Below, one piece after another: positions 1-5,816 of a stretch of 9,874 nucleotides of DNA. The notes under the pieces were generated by a model. That model was not told the origin of the DNA. It saw only the letters and a list, made by a program, of their open reading frames with translations, and did no database searches. Origin of the DNA: an uncultured beta proteobacterium. Lineage in GTDB: Bacteria > Pseudomonadota > Gammaproteobacteria > Burkholderiales > Burkholderiaceae. Location: assembly GCA_903827075.1 (NCBI GenBank), contig CAIKGX010000233.1, forward strand, positions 1 through 9,874. Reading direction: 5' to 3'. Position 1 is the first letter of the stretch. Every line of letters begins with the position of its first letter. A program made the translations under genes and the position numbers.

Positions 1-207
1 CCCTTTTTTAAGCTATTGACTGTTACTCTTGACCACTTGGGTCAATTCAATGACATCTGCGTTGCAATCAGCCGTATTGAGCTGATGACGGCATCTGACC
101 CTCGTTTGTTTTTTGCTTTAGGCTGGCTAAAAGCAGAGCGTTTACGCTTAAGGGGTTTATGTGAAAAAAGCCTCAAAGCACTGTTTCTAACTAAGCCTGC
201 CTGGTAG
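1..207 (+). CDS. possible 3' end of an unidentified gene cut by the window edge
   Basis: One frame is open from the first base to a TAG at 205-207 (68 codons), with no ATG near the edge, so it would be the C-terminal end of a protein that starts outside the window. The end is rich in Leu, Arg and Lys (for example RLRLRGL near the C-terminus), which would suit an amphipathic helix. I recognise no family motif. An open frame of this length is not rare by chance, so the coding status is doubtful. A weak terminator-like sequence at 254-273 would fit a plus-strand gene ending here. Confidence 0.3.
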   Translation, partial: PFFKLLTVTLDHLGQFNDICVAISRIELMTASDPRLFFALGWLKAERLRLRGLCEKSLKALFLTKPAW

Positions 208-253
208 CTTCTCATCAACACCCTCTATGTGAGATTTATTGCCCTAGAGTGGT

Positions 254-273
254 GCGACATTTGCCGCTTTTTT
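254..273 (+). terminator. weak candidate intrinsic terminator
   Basis: GCG and CGC arms (254-256 and 265-267), with an inner C-A/T-G pairing, are followed directly by six T residues (268-273). The stem is very short and contains a mismatch, so this is marginal. Its position fits the end of transcription from the partial frame at 1-207. Confidence 0.25.
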
Positions 274-345
274 ACATTTCTGTCATCTTGACCCTTTAAG
301 GTGTCTTTATAGCGGCTTTACCTACTTTATTGGGATGTAGTTGAT

Positions 346-1353
346 ATGAAAAGAAGTGTATTTGACATGCTGATGGACATCAAAATGGATGTCTTTAAGT
401 CTTTAAAAAAGGTTTCTGATTCAGTGGTATCCACAACAAGTAATCATGATTTATCAACGATGAATGCGGTGATGGAAGATCCCACCAATACAGTGGATGA
501 GGATCTCGTAATTGAACCATCAGCTATATCAACCCTGCAAGTAGAAATCATTACCCCAGAAACACGTTATTTTGAAATTGAAGATAAAGGCCTGATTAAG
601 AAAATTGCCTATACGATCTCCGGCAACCTGAATGCAGACAAGGTGCTCCTCTGTTTGCCTGGTTTATTAGAAACTAAAGCATCATTTTTAGTATTGCATG
701 CCTATTTTCTCAAGTTTGAAGAATGCAAAGTCATCAGTATTGACGTTTCAGGGCGGGGGGAGTCAGATTACCTTGGTGAGCGGGGCGAGTACACCATGTC
801 TTTATACCTATCTGAAATTAGCGCATTGATTCAGCAGGTGGCCTTAATTAATAAGAGCCCAACTACTCGTATGACTATTCTGGGGACCAGCATGGGTGGC
901 GTACTGGCGATGTATCTCACACAGATCTTCAATCGAAAAGTGGCGGGAATTATCCTCAATGATATTGCGCTGACGGTCAATTGGACCTCTCTCTATGCCC
1001 TTTATAAATCCATGAAAAATGAAATTGGTTTTAAAGAGGTTAGAGATTTGGCAAAGGATCTCAGCGTAGATGAAAGAGCCATTACTGATGTTCAGCGCCC
1101 AGGACACTTTGACCTCTCCTATCGCGCCGATATCTGGGGTATGAACTTTCATGAAGCGCTTGAGGGTTATAAAGGAAAAGTAGGTTTGATATACGGCGGT
1201 AAATCTGAAATTTGCACTAAGCAGCGGGTAGATGAAGCTAAAACCCATTTACCCTCTCTGCAAACCTGCAAAGTTGAGAATGCAGGGCATCCTGCGCCAT
1301 TCAATTTACAAGTATGTGGCTTTATACAGACCCAAATGGGGATGGGATACTAA
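346..1353 (+). CDS. alpha/beta-fold hydrolase with N-terminal extension
   Basis: This is a 335-residue protein with an alpha/beta hydrolase core from about residue 85 to the end. Visible landmarks are a strand followed by LPG (104-106, the oxyanion-hole region), DVSGRGES (133-140), the nucleophile elbow GTSMGG with Ser182, and NAGHP with the likely catalytic His315. In the YGGKSE segment, where the acid normally sits, I see Glu288 rather than Asp; this assignment is inferred. Residues 1-60 are a poorly conserved-looking extension with no signal peptide, so the enzyme is probably cytoplasmic. The substrate cannot be told from sequence; esterases, lipases and C-C hydrolases share this fold. The ATG has only a weak GGGA 10 bp upstream, and Met codons at residues 8, 10 and 14 are alternative starts. 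The gene stands alone and has its own terminator. Confidence 0.85.
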   Translation: MKRSVFDMLMDIKMDVFKSLKKVSDSVVSTTSNHDLSTMNAVMEDPTNTVDEDLVIEPSAISTLQVEIITPETRYFEIEDKGLIKKIAYTISGNLNADKVLLCLPGLLETKASFLVLHAYFLKFEECKVISIDVSGRGESDYLGERGEYTMSLYLSEISALIQQVALINKSPTTRMTILGTSMGGVLAMYLTQIFNRKVAGIILNDIALTVNWTSLYALYKSMKNEIGFKEVRDLAKDLSVDERAITDVQRPGHFDLSYRADIWGMNFHEALEGYKGKVGLIYGGKSEICTKQRVDEAKTHLPSLQTCKVENAGHPAPFNLQVCGFIQTQMGMGY

Positions 1354-1365
1354 GCCCATCTTTTT
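1341..1365 (+). terminator. intrinsic terminator overlapping the hydrolase stop codon
   Basis: GATGGG (1341-1346) pairs perfectly with CCCATC (1355-1360) across an 8-base loop, followed by TTTTT (1361-1365). The loop holds the hydrolase stop codon TAA (1351-1353), so the last codons form the left arm. No T-run follows the hairpin on the minus strand, so it should act mainly on plus-strand transcription, just before the convergent gene ends at 1371. Confidence 0.7.
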
Positions 1366-1370
1366 AGTCA

Positions 1371-1790
1371 TTACTTATATAGCTGCCGCTCTTCACTCAG
1401 TATTTTAATTTCCAACTCGCCAAATAGGTAGGATTCTGAGTCAAGTTGTTTCCAGCCTAGATCTTGAAATACATCCGTATAAGGCGTTGAGTACTTCATT
1501 GAAGTGCCGTAAAAGATATCGGTCAATTCATCTTGCTCATCGTCATCAATGGTTTCTGAAAAATAAATGACTTTTTCGCCATCATAGGTATTACTGATAT
1601 TGGCACCAAGGATGTCTTTAATGCAAATGCCAATGTCGGCCTGATATTGCTTGATAAACTTTGGCTTGATTGTCGTGACAACGGAGCCGAGTTTCCAGAC
1701 CATACCGCATTTAATTTCTTTATTGTCTTTTTGAAAGATATGACGCTCTACTAAGGAGCCTAATTCTAAAGGGATGATCTGATAAAGCAT
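1371..1790 (-). CDS. unidentified small acidic cytoplasmic protein
   Basis: This is a 139-residue protein that I do not recognise. It has no signal peptide and no membrane segment. It looks like a mixed alpha/beta soluble protein with an acidic patch at residues 79-91 (ETIDDDEQDELTD) and aromatic residues near the C-terminus (LGWKQLD, SYLFGEL). The start is well supported: AGGAG lies 8 bases before the ATG at 1790. The gene converges on the hydrolase, with its stop 17 bp past the hydrolase stop. Its upstream region holds an 18-bp palindrome (1824-1841) and a minus-strand terminator (1884-1910), so it is probably regulated, either by a repressor or activator or by attenuation. The function is unknown. 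Confidence 0.7.
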   Translation of the reverse strand: MLYQIIPLELGSLVERHIFQKDNKEIKCGMVWKLGSVVTTIKPKFIKQYQADIGICIKDILGANISNTYDGEKVIYFSETIDDDEQDELTDIFYGTSMKYSTPYTDVFQDLGWKQLDSESYLFGELEIKILSEERQLYK

Positions 1791-1823
1791 ATAGAAGTCT
1801 CCTGAATCGATGGCCTTTCAGCA

Positions 1824-1841
1824 AAAATACCTAGGTATTTT
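1824..1841. promoter_or_regulatory. perfect 18-bp palindrome, probable operator
   Basis: AAAATACCTAGGTATTTT is a perfect two-fold symmetric site with CCTAGG at its centre, lying 33 to 51 bp upstream of the ATG at 1790. On the minus strand, a TTGTCA 16 bases upstream of TACCTA would form a mediocre promoter whose -10 overlaps the palindrome. This geometry is typical of an operator for a dimeric helix-turn-helix regulator. No regulator gene is adjacent and I cannot name the protein that binds it. Confidence 0.5.
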
Positions 1842-1883
1842 GCAAGCCCTTTATGACAATGACATTATTCGCTTATACATAAC

Positions 1884-1910
1884 AAAAAAATCCCCAAGCG
1901 AACTTGGGGA
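1884..1910 (-). terminator. strong minus-strand intrinsic terminator with UUCG loop
   Basis: TCCCCAAG (1891-1898) and CTTGGGGA (1903-1910) form a perfect 8-bp stem. Read on the minus strand the loop is TTCG and the stem is followed by seven T residues (1890-1884). No annotated minus-strand gene ends just upstream of it. It lies 94 bp before the start codon of the acidic protein gene on the same strand. It may therefore end a small RNA, act as an attenuator in that gene's leader, or block antisense transcription through the HU gene. Confidence 0.7.
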
Positions 1911-2025
1911 AAAATTGTTTACTGCAAGGAGTTTCACTTCAAAATCCAGTTCATATTGCGCCTTATATGTGGCAGTTTTATGAAAAAATACTCTTTTTTA
2001 CATTCCCAAAAGAGGGCGTTGGTAA

Positions 2026-2054
2026 TTGAGGTAAATCAAACGACTTGTAATAAT
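2026..2054 (+). promoter_or_regulatory. predicted sigma70-type promoter of the HU gene
   Basis: TTGAGG (2026-2031) is separated by 17 bp from AATAAT (2049-2054), which is preceded by TGT, an extended -10 element. Transcription would start near 2060. That is at or beyond the ATG at 2058, which argues that translation begins at the downstream TTG (2106). Confidence 0.5.
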
Positions 2055-2105
2055 TGAATGCTAAATTCATTAACTGATAAAAGCCGACGCAGTGGGAGAC
2101 CAGTC

Positions 2106-2387
2106 TTGAATAAGTCCGAGTTAATTGAAAAAATTGCACAAGGTGCTGATATTTCCCATCAAAGTGCTGAGCGAACACTCAATTCAATCATTGAAAACAT
2201 TATTCAGACTATTAGCAATGGTGAATCAGTGCAGTTGATTGGTTTAGGTAGCTTTAACCAAGGCCATCGTAGTGCTCGGATCGGCCGTAATCCACAGACT
2301 GGTGCAGAAATTCAGATTCTTGCCGTGACCACAGTGAAATTTACTGCTGGTAAGGCCTTTAAGGATGCTGTCAATCAACGTAAGTAA
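2106..2387 (+). CDS. HU-family histone-like DNA-binding protein
   Basis: This is a nucleoid-associated protein of the HU/IHF family; such proteins bind and bend DNA as dimers. Starting from the TTG at 2106 it is 93 residues, against 90 for E. coli HU, and begins with the usual (M)NKSELIEKIA. GRNPQTG falls at residues 60-66, placing the DNA-intercalating proline at position 63 as in E. coli HU. LIGLGSF (44-50) and AGKAFKDAVN (81-90) are family signatures. The TTG has GGGAG 7 bases upstream. An in-frame ATG at 2058 would add 16 residues including RRSGRPV, loosely like an AT-hook, but it has no ribosome binding site and lies at the predicted transcription start. The gene appears monocistronic. 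HU versus IHF is decided by the MNKSEL start and GRNP context; which HU paralog it is cannot be told. Confidence 0.9.
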   Translation: MNKSELIEKIAQGADISHQSAERTLNSIIENIIQTISNGESVQLIGLGSFNQGHRSARIGRNPQTGAEIQILAVTTVKFTAGKAFKDAVNQRK

Positions 2388-2411
2388 ATTGATTGCAGCT
2401 TATGTGTATGG

Positions 2412-2502
2412 TTACCTATGGGCTGTTAGAACAAACTGCTCGCAAGCAGGGCGACAGAGTTACCCCTCATCTCCCATAAGTAGATATTTAGTTTCTCTAC
2501 TT
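2412..2502 (+). other. foldable intergenic segment, possible structured RNA
   Basis: TATGGG (2417-2422) pairs with CCCATA (2473-2478), and the stem can extend outward through one mismatch to 2412/2483. Inside are CTGT/ACAG (2423-2426 and 2454-2457) and CTGCT/AGCAG around a CGCA loop (2436-2449). A competing 7-bp hairpin, AAGTAGA/TCTACTT (2478-2484 and 2496-2502), would break the outer stem. It matches no RNA family I know, and chance folding is quite possible. Confidence 0.2.
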
Positions 2503-2650
2503 CAGCGTGACTTGTCTATCGCAATTCCAAGATATCTTACGAGGTGAAATTGTCATAATTGAGCTTGATTACTTGAGCTCATTCACGGTTTAAACAGGAA
2601 TGCTGCACCACGGAATAAATACCATAAATTATGTATGGATAATTTTTAGT

Positions 2651-2710
2651 AAAAAATACTCAATGCAAGAATGGTGTAAGAGCGAGCACCCAAAATCATC
2701 CTTGCATTGA
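2651..2710 (-). terminator. intrinsic terminator of the exported repeat-domain protein gene
   Basis: TCAATGCAAG (2660-2669) and CTTGCATTGA (2701-2710) are a perfect 10-bp inverted repeat. Inner pairings ATG/CAT and GGTG/CACC extend the stem. On the minus strand the hairpin is followed by GTA and six T residues (2656-2651). It begins 8 bp after the stop of the minus-strand gene ending at 2718. The long 31-base interior is unusual for a simple terminator. Confidence 0.65.
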
Positions 2711-2717
2711 TTAAAAA

Positions 2718-3317
2718 TTACTTCTTTTTAGGTGTTGTGATTGATGCAGCCATCGCATCAAAGTAAATCACTTTAACTTGCTCGCCTACATTGACATCCG
2801 CCATCAACGCAGGATTTTTTACGGTTACAACCGTTACCTTACCGCTAGGACCTTTGACTGACACTAAATTTTTAGTGCGATCTACGGCAACAATGTCGGC
2901 AATAATTGTGGTGGTGTTAGAAATAGTCCGCGCTGGCTTTTCACCTGCCTTAGAGGCTGTTTCGTTAGTAGTTTCTACTTTGCTACGAATACCATCGCTT
3001 TTGGTTTTAATCAATTCAATAGCCACTGCAAGCTCATAAGTGACATTCAAACGATCGCCTTTTTTGATCTGGTCAAAATTCTTGATTTCTGGACCCGCAA
3101 CAAATTTAGACTCACCTTCGTTATTTTTGAAGTAAATAGTGCGCGTCTTTTTATCAATCTTAGTTACAACACCCTCATACAGTTGATAAATGTTATCGAC
3201 AACAGCGGCGTCTACCACTACAGGCTTAGCAGCGCCTGGCGCTTGAGCCATTACCACTGCAGGAAGGGTGAATACAGTGGCAGCAACAAGCGCTATTGGG
3301 GCAAATTTGATTTTCAT
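2718..3317 (-). CDS. exported protein with a duplicated beta-rich (DUF5666-like) domain
   Basis: This is a 199-residue protein with a signal peptide: MKIKF, a hydrophobic core at about residues 6-22, then VMA before Q25, a standard signal peptidase I site. The mature protein contains two similar units, about 49-102 and 138-193. Each has an ID/VD-x-x-T-x-x-(I/V)-x-(F/V) strand pair and ends with (I/V)-x-x-G-(D/E)-x-(L/V)-x-V-x-Y. This resembles small beta-barrel modules of the DUF5666 type, an assignment made by eye. A charged Thr/Lys-rich linker (103-137) joins them and the C-terminus is PKKK. It is probably periplasmic, with unknown function. I chose the ATG at 3317 because AAGGA lies just upstream; the in-frame ATG at 3344 has no ribosome binding site and would add nine residues ahead of the signal peptide. 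Confidence 0.75.
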   Translation of the reverse strand: MKIKFAPIALVAATVFTLPAVVMAQAPGAAKPVVVDAAVVDNIYQLYEGVVTKIDKKTRTIYFKNNEGESKFVAGPEIKNFDQIKKGDRLNVTYELAVAIELIKTKSDGIRSKVETTNETASKAGEKPARTISNTTTIIADIVAVDRTKNLVSVKGPSGKVTVVTVKNPALMADVNVGEQVKVIYFDAMAASITTPKKK

Positions 3318-3367
3318 AACTTTCCTTAAATTTAGAGATTTCATTGATGATATTAGCGTATTTCTGA

Positions 3368-3442
3368 GGCTACGCTGCCCCAGGACAGCAGCCTAGTAGC
3401 CATAAAGAAATTTGTGCACTTCTTTGATAACATCATTTCTTT
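3368..3442. promoter_or_regulatory. inverted repeats in the divergent region before hyi
   Basis: GGCTAC/GTAGCC (3368-3373 and 3396-3401) encloses GCTG/CAGC (3374-3377 and 3386-3389), giving a 10-bp hairpin with a 6-base bulge. Next to it AAAGAAAT (3404-3411) is repeated inverted as ATTTCTTT (3435-3442). The sites lie between the divergent exported-protein gene and hyi, so they could be operators or part of a leader RNA. I cannot place a convincing -35/-10 pair here. Confidence 0.3.
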
Positions 3443-3469
3443 CCCCTACAGCAGTCAAAAAGGATCGAG

Positions 3470-4249
3470 ATGCCCAAATTTGCAGCAAACCTCACGATGT
3501 TGTTTAATGAAACCCCCTTTATGGGGCGCTTTTCTCGTGCCAAATTAGGGGGTTTTACTGCGGTGGAGTTTCTTTTTCCTTATGCTTTTGCAGCTCAAGA
3601 CATTAAGACTCAGCTCGATAACAATGGATTAAAGCTCGTTTTACACAATTTACCGGCTGGAGATTGGGAAGCGGGGGAGAGGGGTATTGCCTGTCACCCA
3701 GACCGGGTCGACGAATTTAAGGCTGGAGTAGGTAAAGCGATCGAATATGCCCAGATTTTGGGAGTAGCGCAACTGAACTGCCTTGCTGGGAAAACACCGC
3801 TTGGCCTTGATGCTCAGTTAGTCAGAAGCACTTTTGTCTCCAATCTCCAATACGCTGCTGCTGAGCTAAAGAAGGCGGGCCTTAAGCTCCTCATAGAGCC
3901 TATCAATACGTTTGATATTCCGGGCTTTTATCTATCAAAAACTCAACAGGCTATAGATATTCTCGATGATGTCGGTGCAGATAATGCATTTCTTCAATAT
4001 GACATTTACCATGCTCAACGGATGGAAGGTGAATTGGCCAGCACGATTGAAAAATTCTTACCGCGTATTGCCCATATTCAATTGGCCGACAATCCAGGGC
4101 GTAATGAACCAGGTACCGGGGAGATCAATTATGGCTACCTATTCAAGCTACTAGATCGACTGGCTTATCCAGGTTGGATTGGTTGTGAATATAAGCCGTT
4201 GACCAATACCGAGGATGGACTTGCTTGGGTAAATCAATATAAGTCATAA
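3470..4249 (+). CDS. hyi: hydroxypyruvate isomerase
   Basis: This cytoplasmic enzyme interconverts hydroxypyruvate and tartronate semialdehyde (2-hydroxy-3-oxopropionate) in glyoxylate metabolism. The 259 residues match the usual length of about 258 and form a xylose-isomerase-like TIM barrel. Signatures are LLIEPIN (140-146), PGFYLS (151-156), LQYDIYHAQ (175-183), HIQLADNPGR (202-211), EPGTGEINY (213-221) and GCEYKP (238-243). Glu143 and Glu240 fall at the positions of the catalytic glutamates of E. coli Hyi, with Asp178 and Gln204 as likely metal ligands. AAGGA lies 5 bases before the ATG. It sits 66 bp upstream of glxR, the same order as in gcl-hyi-glxR clusters, but no gcl lies before it. 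The related OtnI isomerase is an alternative; the glxR neighbour favours Hyi. Confidence 0.9.
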   Translation: MPKFAANLTMLFNETPFMGRFSRAKLGGFTAVEFLFPYAFAAQDIKTQLDNNGLKLVLHNLPAGDWEAGERGIACHPDRVDEFKAGVGKAIEYAQILGVAQLNCLAGKTPLGLDAQLVRSTFVSNLQYAAAELKKAGLKLLIEPINTFDIPGFYLSKTQQAIDILDDVGADNAFLQYDIYHAQRMEGELASTIEKFLPRIAHIQLADNPGRNEPGTGEINYGYLFKLLDRLAYPGWIGCEYKPLTNTEDGLAWVNQYKS

Positions 4250-4264
4250 AGCGATTTGCAGTCA

Positions 4265-4292
4265 TTGCATTGCTTGAATTTCAAAATATAAA
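4265..4292 (+). promoter_or_regulatory. predicted promoter in front of glxR
   Basis: TTGCAT (4265-4270) and TATAAA (4287-4292) are separated by 16 bp. The predicted start would lie near 4299, just ahead of the AGGAAG ribosome binding site (4305-4310). It may give glxR and the two genes after it expression separate from hyi. It also contains the short palindrome TTGAATTTCAA. Confidence 0.4.
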
Positions 4293-4315
4293 CAGAACAG
4301 GGACAGGAAGCACGC

Positions 4316-5215
4316 ATGAGCACTAAATTAAAATTAGGATTTATAGGTCTGGGAATTATGGGTGCCCCAATGGCGGGCCACTTAATAGCCGCTGGCCATG
4401 AGGTATTTATCAATACCAGAAGCAAGGTTCCAGAAGAGCTTGCCTCCACTTCAGCAACCCTCTGTAGCAGCCCTCAAGAAGTGGCTGAAAAAGCAGACAT
4501 CATCATCACGATGGTTCCCGATACACCGGATGTAGAAAAAGTATTGTTTGGTGATGGGGGCATTGCTGCAGGACTATCAAAAGGCAAGATCGTAGTCGAT
4601 ATGAGCTCTATATCCCCCATTGCCACTAAAGAGTTTGCAAAACAAATTAATGCACTCGGTGGTGATTATTTAGATGCTCCTGTATCAGGCGGTCAATTGG
4701 GAGCGAAGAACGCCACACTCACCATCATGGTTGGTGGTGATGAATCTGTATTTGAAAAAGTCAAACCCATATTTGAATTGCTGGGTAAGAACATCACCTT
4801 AGTTGGCGCTAATGGCGCCGGTCAAATTACTAAGGTAGCCAATCAAATCATTGTGGCCTTAAATATTGAAGCAGTTGCTGAAGCCTTGGTATTTGCCGCT
4901 AAAGCTGGCGCGGATCCTGCAAAAGTACGTCAAGCTTTAATGGGAGGTTTTGCTAGCTCGAAAATTTTAGAAGTGCATGGCGAACGGATGATCAATCGTA
5001 CATTTGATCCTGGATTTAGAATTGAGTTACATCAAAAGGATTTAAATCTTGCTCTGAGTAGCGCCCGCGCCTTAGGAGTGTCGTTACCTAATACAGCTAC
5101 TGCACAAGAACTATTTAATTCCTGCGCTGCTCATGACGGTAAAGCTTGGGACCATTCTGCAATGGTCAAAGCTCTTGAAAAGATGGCTAATTTTGAGATT
5201 GGTCAGAAAGCGTAA
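4316..5215 (+). CDS. glxR: 2-hydroxy-3-oxopropionate (tartronate semialdehyde) reductase
   Basis: This cytoplasmic NAD(P)H-dependent enzyme reduces tartronate semialdehyde to D-glycerate. The 299 residues follow the beta-hydroxyacid dehydrogenase pattern: Rossmann motif GLGIMGAPMAGHL (11-23), substrate-binding DAPVSGG (120-126), catalytic Lys173 in GAGQITKVANQ (167-177), and KDLNLAL (241-247) in the all-helical C-terminal domain. AGGAAG lies 5 bases before the ATG. The gene follows hyi and precedes the esterase gene by only 5 bp, so it probably heads or continues an operon. The GarR type and 3-hydroxyisobutyrate dehydrogenases share these motifs; the hyi neighbour is the main reason for choosing this substrate. 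Confidence 0.88.
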   Translation: MSTKLKLGFIGLGIMGAPMAGHLIAAGHEVFINTRSKVPEELASTSATLCSSPQEVAEKADIIITMVPDTPDVEKVLFGDGGIAAGLSKGKIVVDMSSISPIATKEFAKQINALGGDYLDAPVSGGQLGAKNATLTIMVGGDESVFEKVKPIFELLGKNITLVGANGAGQITKVANQIIVALNIEAVAEALVFAAKAGADPAKVRQALMGGFASSKILEVHGERMINRTFDPGFRIELHQKDLNLALSSARALGVSLPNTATAQELFNSCAAHDGKAWDHSAMVKALEKMANFEIGQKA

Positions 5216-5220
5216 TTTCT

Positions 5221-5808
5221 ATGGCATCCACCTTATTGGTATATCTTCACGGCTTTCGATCATCCCCCAATTCCAGTAAAGCAGTGATGACTAGAGAGGC
5301 GGTAAAGGCGATTTCAACTGTCAGTGATTCATATGAGTGGTATTGCCCCCAACTTTTAGCATCCCCAAAGGAAAGCATAGAGATGGTGTCCCGGCATATT
5401 GACCAATCGCAGGCCGATCGCATTGTTGTCATTGGCTCTTCCTTGGGCGGCTTTTATACCAACTATCTAGCAGAAAAATACGGATGTATCGGCGTCGCTT
5501 TAAATCCAGCAGTCAGAGCAGCTAGAGAACTTGAACCTCATGTTGGCATGATGACTACATACGATAATGAGGAGCCTTTTGATTTTCGTGCAGAGTACAT
5601 CAACGAACTGCGCGTACTTCAAGTTCAATGCATTACAAGACCTGAGCGATATTTTTTAATCGCTGCTATGGGTGATGAATTGCTCGACTGGAAAGAGATG
5701 GTGGCGTTTTATACGGGCTCTAAACAACTAGTCTTAGAGGGTAGCGATCATGGCATCTCGGAATATGCAGAACATCTTCCAACGGTAATTGAGTTCATCA
5801 GGGCGTAA
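5221..5808 (+). CDS. YqiA/UPF0227-type alpha/beta hydrolase (esterase)
   Basis: This is a compact cytoplasmic alpha/beta hydrolase of 195 residues, close to E. coli YqiA (193). Features are LVYLHGFRSSP (6-16, oxyanion region with the Ser-rich turn typical of the family), the nucleophile elbow GSSLGG (72-77, Ser74), LNPAVRA (94-100), the acid region GDELLD (151-156, likely Asp152), and GSDHGIS (174-180, His177). The family is assigned esterase activity on short acyl or palmitoyl-CoA-like substrates; the natural substrate is unknown. The ATG lies 5 bp after the glxR stop with no strong ribosome binding site, so translation is probably coupled to glxR. The link to glyoxylate metabolism is only positional. 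Confidence 0.8.
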   Translation: MASTLLVYLHGFRSSPNSSKAVMTREAVKAISTVSDSYEWYCPQLLASPKESIEMVSRHIDQSQADRIVVIGSSLGGFYTNYLAEKYGCIGVALNPAVRAARELEPHVGMMTTYDNEEPFDFRAEYINELRVLQVQCITRPERYFLIAAMGDELLDWKEMVAFYTGSKQLVLEGSDHGISEYAEHLPTVIEFIRA

Positions 5809-5816
5809 GCAATTTC

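Larger units (their letters stand above)
1791..2025. other. divergent intergenic region between the acidic protein and HU genes
   Basis: This region carries the palindrome, the orphan terminator and the start of the HU promoter. Outside these, about 110 bases (1911-2025) are AT-rich with no convincing gene. A 25-codon plus-strand frame (1980-2057) lacks a ribosome binding site. If the minus-strand terminator serves a small RNA, that RNA must start within about 1911-2057; I see no strong minus-strand promoter there. Confidence 0.5.
2388..2717. other. gene-free 330-bp stretch with several inverted repeats
   Basis: I find no credible gene here; the one 60-codon frame (2365-2547) overlaps the HU gene end and has no ribosome binding site. 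The stretch holds a foldable segment (2412-2502), a TGAGCT/AGCTCA hairpin (2560-2565 and 2576-2581), a CCATA/TATGG repeat (2622-2626 and 2634-2638) and the minus-strand terminator at 2651-2710. No clear intrinsic terminator for the HU transcript is visible, so the left half may be its 3' untranslated region. Confidence 0.5.

Noticed and set aside
288..313. TTGACC and TATAGC as a hydrolase promoter
   Set aside because: The spacing is only 14 bp, too short for a normal sigma70 promoter.
844..1248. Minus-strand open frame of 134 codons
   Set aside because: It lies wholly inside the well-supported hydrolase gene and shows no protein family pattern.
1980..2057. A 25-codon plus-strand frame ending directly before the ATG at 2058
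   Set aside because: It has no ribosome binding site and overlaps the predicted HU promoter, so it would be largely untranscribed; the adjacency looks accidental.
1978..2178. Minus-strand frame of 66 codons
   Set aside because: It is opposite the HU gene and its promoter, and has no recognisable features.
2412..2502. A tRNA, 6S RNA, tmRNA or known riboswitch
   Set aside because: None of the conserved sequence marks of these RNAs could be found; only generic stems are present.
2365..2547. Plus-strand frame of 60 codons after the HU gene
   Set aside because: It overlaps the HU gene end, lacks a ribosome binding site, and crosses stem-forming sequence.
2791..3039. Plus-strand hydrophobic frame of 82 codons
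   Set aside because: It is antisense to the exported repeat-domain protein gene; the hydrophobic look comes from the opposite strand's codons.
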